DNA of 64,000 nucleotides from Stichopus chloronotus (Eukaryota; Echinodermata; Holothuroidea; Aspidochirotida; Stichopodidae). A model generated the notes under the pieces. That model made no database searches. It saw only the letters and a list, made by a program, of their open reading frames with translations, and had not been told where the DNA came from. The position numbers and the translations under genes were made by a program. The stretch's first letter is position 1. The number at the start of each line of letters is the position of its first letter. The DNA lies in NCBI GenBank assembly GCA_021234535.1, contig CM037835.1, forward strand, positions 7,688,001 to 7,752,000. Reading direction: 5' to 3'. Below are positions 59,949 to 64,000 of the stretch, piece by piece.

Positions 59949-60889
59949 GTGAGTGCATGCACCTTGTTTTTTATGGAAATGAAAGGTTCATTTAATTTAT
60001 GGTGGAGGTTTGCTGAGCAAGGGGAATAGGTGGATGTCACTCGTATTCAGGTGAGAAAATAAGAATTTGGATCATTACAAGTACAAGGGTATTGGTGGGT
60101 ATTCACAAGTGAATTGTACCATGAACTATATGAAAAAGTGAGTAACAGCTCAATGTCATACATACTACACAGGAAAAAGAAGTTTCAAATATCACAATTT
60201 TGTAATTGCACTTGCATCCAATATGCACTGAGACTCAATGCAGACAACACCCTCACATTGCAAAGTTCCTGCCACAGGGAGAAGTAGCGGGTAGAGTGAA
60301 CCCAGTGAATGATGACTGATTTGAATGTTTACTCTGGTTTTGGAGTTTAACTGACTAATATTTAAATTTGAAAGAGCACTTTATTTTATTTGATTAAGAC
60401 TCATTTCATGTTAAGAAGGTATAAAGTCAGAAGTAATGTGTACCATGTGCATCTTTTTGTTGTCATTGAGCATCTGAGTAACCCGTCAGTGAAGGGACAC
60501 AAGGCTCAAAAGACCATTGGCCACTCCTGCTCTTATTAAAGAGACCAAGATGAAAGTAAACTACAGTAGCAGTCACATGTGTCACCAACTATTTACAATT
60601 ATGACATTTGAGCCTTTTTGAACTTCTTCCCCTTTCCCTATGTAGCAGCAGTTGTTGCTAAAAACCAGTCCTGGGTCCATTCATTGTTGTGATGAGGGTT
60701 TTGTTACACAAAATTTAATTAGTTTGACAAGACTAAACAATAGAAAGAAGAACAGACTCCCTTGATCTGTGATGGATGTTTTGAATTGCTTTCATGATCA
60801 TCTTCCATATCACCCCCTGGTCAGCTTTTTGGTGTGATGATAATATGTAACCTTTGCCTTAATGCTGGCATGTGTCTGTTTGTATGTGT

Positions 60890-61690
60890 GTGTACAGTAT
60901 ATATGCTAGTGACACCTATGATGTAAACACGATATCTCAAGATGTGATGCTTGGAAAGGTCTCATATTTAATATGTAGGTGTAACCTCATGATATTTCAA
61001 AAGGGAATCATGGATAGATCTCATATTTTGCACATTGGTGAACCTTATTGAGCAGAAGGAGTCTATTGTTTTTGGTGGAGGTCAAAGGTCATTTGGGGTC
61101 AATAGGTAAAATTGTGAAAACCTTGTAAACATGATATCTCAAGGTGGTTTCAAGCTTGAAGAGAACTCATATTTGCTTTGTTGGTGTACCATATTGAGTA
61201 CAAGAACTCTATTGTCTTTGAAGGAGGTCAGAGGTCATTTGGGGTCAACAAGGGTCAAACTTTGAAAACATTGTGTACATGATATCTCAAGGAGGGAAGT
61301 GTGGACAGATCTCATATAGTATCTAAGCATACCTTATTGAGTGCAAAGAGCCTAGTATTTTTTGTGGATGTCAAAGGTCATTTGACATCTTTGGTCAAAT
61401 TGTGAAAAACTTGTAAACATAATATCTCAAGAAGCTAATCTTTGATAGATCTCATATTTAGGGTGTAGGTGTACCTCATTGAGTGCAAGAGGGTGATTGT
61501 TTTTTGTGTGATCAAAGCTCTTTTGGGGTCAACAGGGGTCAAATTGTGCAAACCTTGTAAAACATGATATCTCAAGCAGGAAAGCTTTGACAGATCATAC
61601 ATGTAGTATGTAGGTGTACATTACCGAGGAGTGCAAGGAGCTTATTGTTTTTGTTGGAGGTCAAAGGTCATTTGGGGTCAATATATCCTC
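60890..61690 (+). repeat. DR1-type dispersed tandem repeat, copy F (about six units)
   Basis: The longest array. A GT-rich head (about 60872-60896) is followed by units of about 110-150 bp, each with TGTAAACATGATATCTCAAG, TCATATTTAGTATGTAGGTG, and GGAGGTCAAAGGTCATTTGG. Perfect AGGTCA-A-AGGTCA sites lie at 61079-61091 and 61658-61670; other units have one or two changes. Confidence 0.88.
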
Positions 61691-62775
61691 ACTGTATGCA
61701 ATATGCAAGATTTAAAATGCTCATAATTGAATTATTGCAACCACGATGCCATTGGGCTTTCTGGGTCAATATTCCAGTGACAGTCTTAAGATGAATGAGA
61801 TCTGACAGTAATGTTATTCAAGCTTGCTCACAAGTCTGTGCATAGTGTCTGAAAACTTGCTTATCTTTTTAATGCGTGAACATATATTCCTTAAAGCATA
61901 AACCAAGTAGATTTGGCGAGTCACATTACAAAGCCTAAGCTTTTGATGGTCCCTTATTACAAAGCCTTATTAAAAACTTTTGATGGTTCCTTATTACTCC
62001 ACTGGAGAAGTTGTGATCTTGTCTAATGTGTGCTCCCTGCACAGGAGAACTAGACAGACCCAAGCAGACAGATTGACAGCGTAAAACAGCCTTCACCATC
62101 TTCACATGTCTTTTGGAAATATTTTTGCACTTGATTTGCTCAAAAATTGTTTCCTTTGAGAGACTTTTATTCACACATTGATTTATGGGGTAACATTGAG
62201 TATTTTAGTTTAACACATCTTTTGCCTCCCTGAAACAGAGTGATGACCTTGCACAAGAGCAAGCAAATTAGTAATTCGAGACCGTGAAACAGCATCTTTG
62301 CTGCCACCTACAGTGTCCACTGATGTAGGAAAGAGAAAAATGACTTCAGAGGCATACAGAGATTTAGGGTAGAAAACAGATAAATTCAAACAGCTACATT
62401 TAGTGTCAAGGTTATCCTAGTTGATGAATAGGTCAGGCACAGTGGAGCAGGTGCATTGATCAAATTATCCCCAAACTTTACCGAGCAGTTTAATCAACAG
62501 AGCTGATATGTTCATGACTTTTGAAGAACTAATTCTTTCCTTGTCCTTGAAGAAAGTATTTTGCAACATTTTACAGCTGTTTTTTTTTTTTTTTTTCAAG
62601 GCATTGACAGCTGCAATGGCAGCTGACAATGCCAAATGCTGTATTTGTTTAAGAGGATGGGTTGATGTTCTTGTTCTTGATCTTGGTCAATGGGTCACAT
62701 TTTATAATGTGTCAATGGGCAGTTGCAATAGGCTTGTCAAATTAGGATGTTTCAACAGTTACTTGAGCTACAATC

Positions 62776-63030
62776 TTGGACAAAATACCTTGGGACACCC
62801 CGCGCTACCTTTCAGTGTTGGCTGTAGGATTGCTGTTCAAAGGGTACATTCACTTCTATAGCGCAACATTGGAAAGGGGCTCGGGGTTTCATGTTATCCT
62901 CTCACATAAATTCAGTATTGTATTTGCAACGTACGACAAAATGTCCCAACAAGTTTGTCCAAGATTGTCTGAGAATTGTGACGGGTTAGAAGCATGTGCC
63001 GGGCACAGGAAAAATCTCAATTTGAAATGA
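62776..63030 (+). CDS. Possible short coding exon or repeat-derived ORF, unrecognised
   Basis: An open frame of about 84 codons reads through a hydrophobic segment (YLSVLAVGLLFKGYIHFYS) to a Cys-containing tail (VCPRLSENCDGLEACAG) and a TGA. The frame has no ATG at its start; a TTTCAG acceptor at 62810-62815 would be usable. It is unusually rich in CpG for this CpG-poor flank, as the proven exons are. It does not resemble the missing half of D4. It could be a terminal exon of another gene or an old element. Confidence 0.25.
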   Translation: MDKIPWDTPRYLSVLAVGLLFKGYIHFYSATLERGSGFHVILSHKFSIVFATYDKMSQQVCPRLSENCDGLEACAGHRKNLNLK

Positions 63031-64000
63031 AGTTAACAGCAAAATGGGGGTGATATTCCTTGCAACAAGAAACATCAGCAGTGCATGTTTGGCATGTTTG
63101 GGGCCTATATTGAAGTTGGTTTACTGTAATAGTATTATTGTGTGAATGTTATCAATGTTACTACGGAGTAAACGGGAGGAATAAGTCAGTCAAATCCATG
63201 TATTTGCACTAAATGTGCTAAATAAAATGCAGTCACTGGGGAGGTAACATCATAACTGCAATGCATCTTGTCGACCAGGAAACAACATTAAAACATTTTG
63301 TATGATACAAATGACATACTTTCAGCTCAAACTCTGATATTGAGATATTGAGGTACCAAAGAAAAATAAAAAAAAAACAAAAAACAGCCTCCCCAAAAAA
63401 ACTAACGTGTTAGTGGTCCGTTGAAGAAGATCAATGTATATCTGTTATTTGGTCAGATTGTTCACAGTAATAACGTGGTGTCTGGTATTAAAATAACAAT
63501 GTTTAATGACTATTATGACTGGCTTACAGGTTAATCTGGATAAAAAAGTGTACTATCATTATACAAAATAAACCCCTAAAATGCAAATTTAATAAATGTG
63601 ACGTTTGCTCATATTCACATAACAGTGACATTGTGGCACCCATTTTATTGTACCGTACATGGTGCACTGTAATATGTTAGTCATTTTAAGCAGTTTCAAC
63701 GGACTTCAGAGTACTGTACATATTTGTCGTTAGAGCTATATCATTATATTAATGTTATATATGAATGGAAGAAAAATGAGAAGTTGACAGACATTTGAGT
63801 TTATAAATGGATAATTGAGCAGTGAAAAACACTATGGTCATGCCGTGAACTGAACCCCGGCCTCCCCATCCAAGCTGACTTAGACGTAACAACAGCGTCC
63901 GACAGTATAGGTTAATGAAACCTACGTTCTACCTAATGTTTTGACAGGAAAATTTAAGCAACCCGTGGGAAAATTGCGTAGATTACAAGACTGAAGGTTG

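Larger units (their letters stand above)
59949..64000 (+). other. Downstream intron or flank
   Basis: Holds copy F of the DR1 repeat, a T-run (62580-62597), a possible coding segment at 62776-63030, and a CpG-containing stretch from about 63840 to the edge whose minus strand has a weak tRNA T-arm-like GGGGTTCAGTTC. No exon continuing D4 in the required phase was found. Confidence 0.65.

Noticed and set aside
62222..62290. Continuation exon of domain D4 after the acceptor GAAACAG
   Set aside because: The phase is compatible, but the frame stops after 16 codons and lacks the expected CxxFxxG strand.
63838..63935. tRNA gene or tRNA-derived SINE on the minus strand
   Set aside because: There is a T-arm-like GCCGGGGTTCAGTTCACGGC, but no convincing D arm, anticodon arm or acceptor stem.

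Overview
This is a window of animal nuclear DNA: AT-rich, dominated by introns, repeats and microsatellites, with small GT-AG-bounded exons and no bacterial-style gene packing. The dispersed GT-headed AGGTCA-type tandem repeats, abundant TTAA-bounded MITEs, and a secreted multi-domain protein of a kind I associate with invertebrate deuterostomes suggest an echinoderm, hemichordate or similar marine invertebrate. That placement is an inference from style, not proof.

Two genes can be built from exons with matching splice phases. (1) Minus strand, 13090 down to 27 and continuing off the left edge: the first six coding exons (189 codons) of phosphoserine aminotransferase (PSAT1), the PLP enzyme of serine biosynthesis. 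(2) Plus strand, 33632 to 59948 and continuing off the right edge: a signal-peptide exon followed by exons for four tandem copies of a ~150-residue extracellular domain (D1 to D4) that I cannot assign to a named family. D1 and D2 are each one symmetric phase 1-1 exon and look like a fairly recent duplication. D3 is split over two exons, and D4 is split at a different position with its second half beyond the window. The two genes are divergent, about 20.5 kb apart.

Layout: 1-13 kb PSAT1 with CpG-poor introns holding tandem repeats, a 145-bp satellite-like block and a 350-bp ATGT/ATGC microsatellite; 13-33.6 kb CpG-normal intergenic DNA with fold-back elements, poly-G/C tracts and a cluster of three MITEs just upstream of the second gene; 33.6-50 kb CpG-normal 5' half of the secreted-protein gene (signal peptide, D1, D2); 50-64 kb CpG-poor 3' half (D3, D4).

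The most notable points are the unnamed tandem-domain secreted protein with discordant intron positions, the sharp CpG-depletion boundaries (one near the PSAT1 5' end, one near 50.2 kb inside the second gene model), a dispersed repeat family whose units carry nuclear-receptor DR1 motifs, and several small TTAA-bounded element families. No CRISPR, bacterial, viral or rRNA features were seen, and no convincing tRNA gene.
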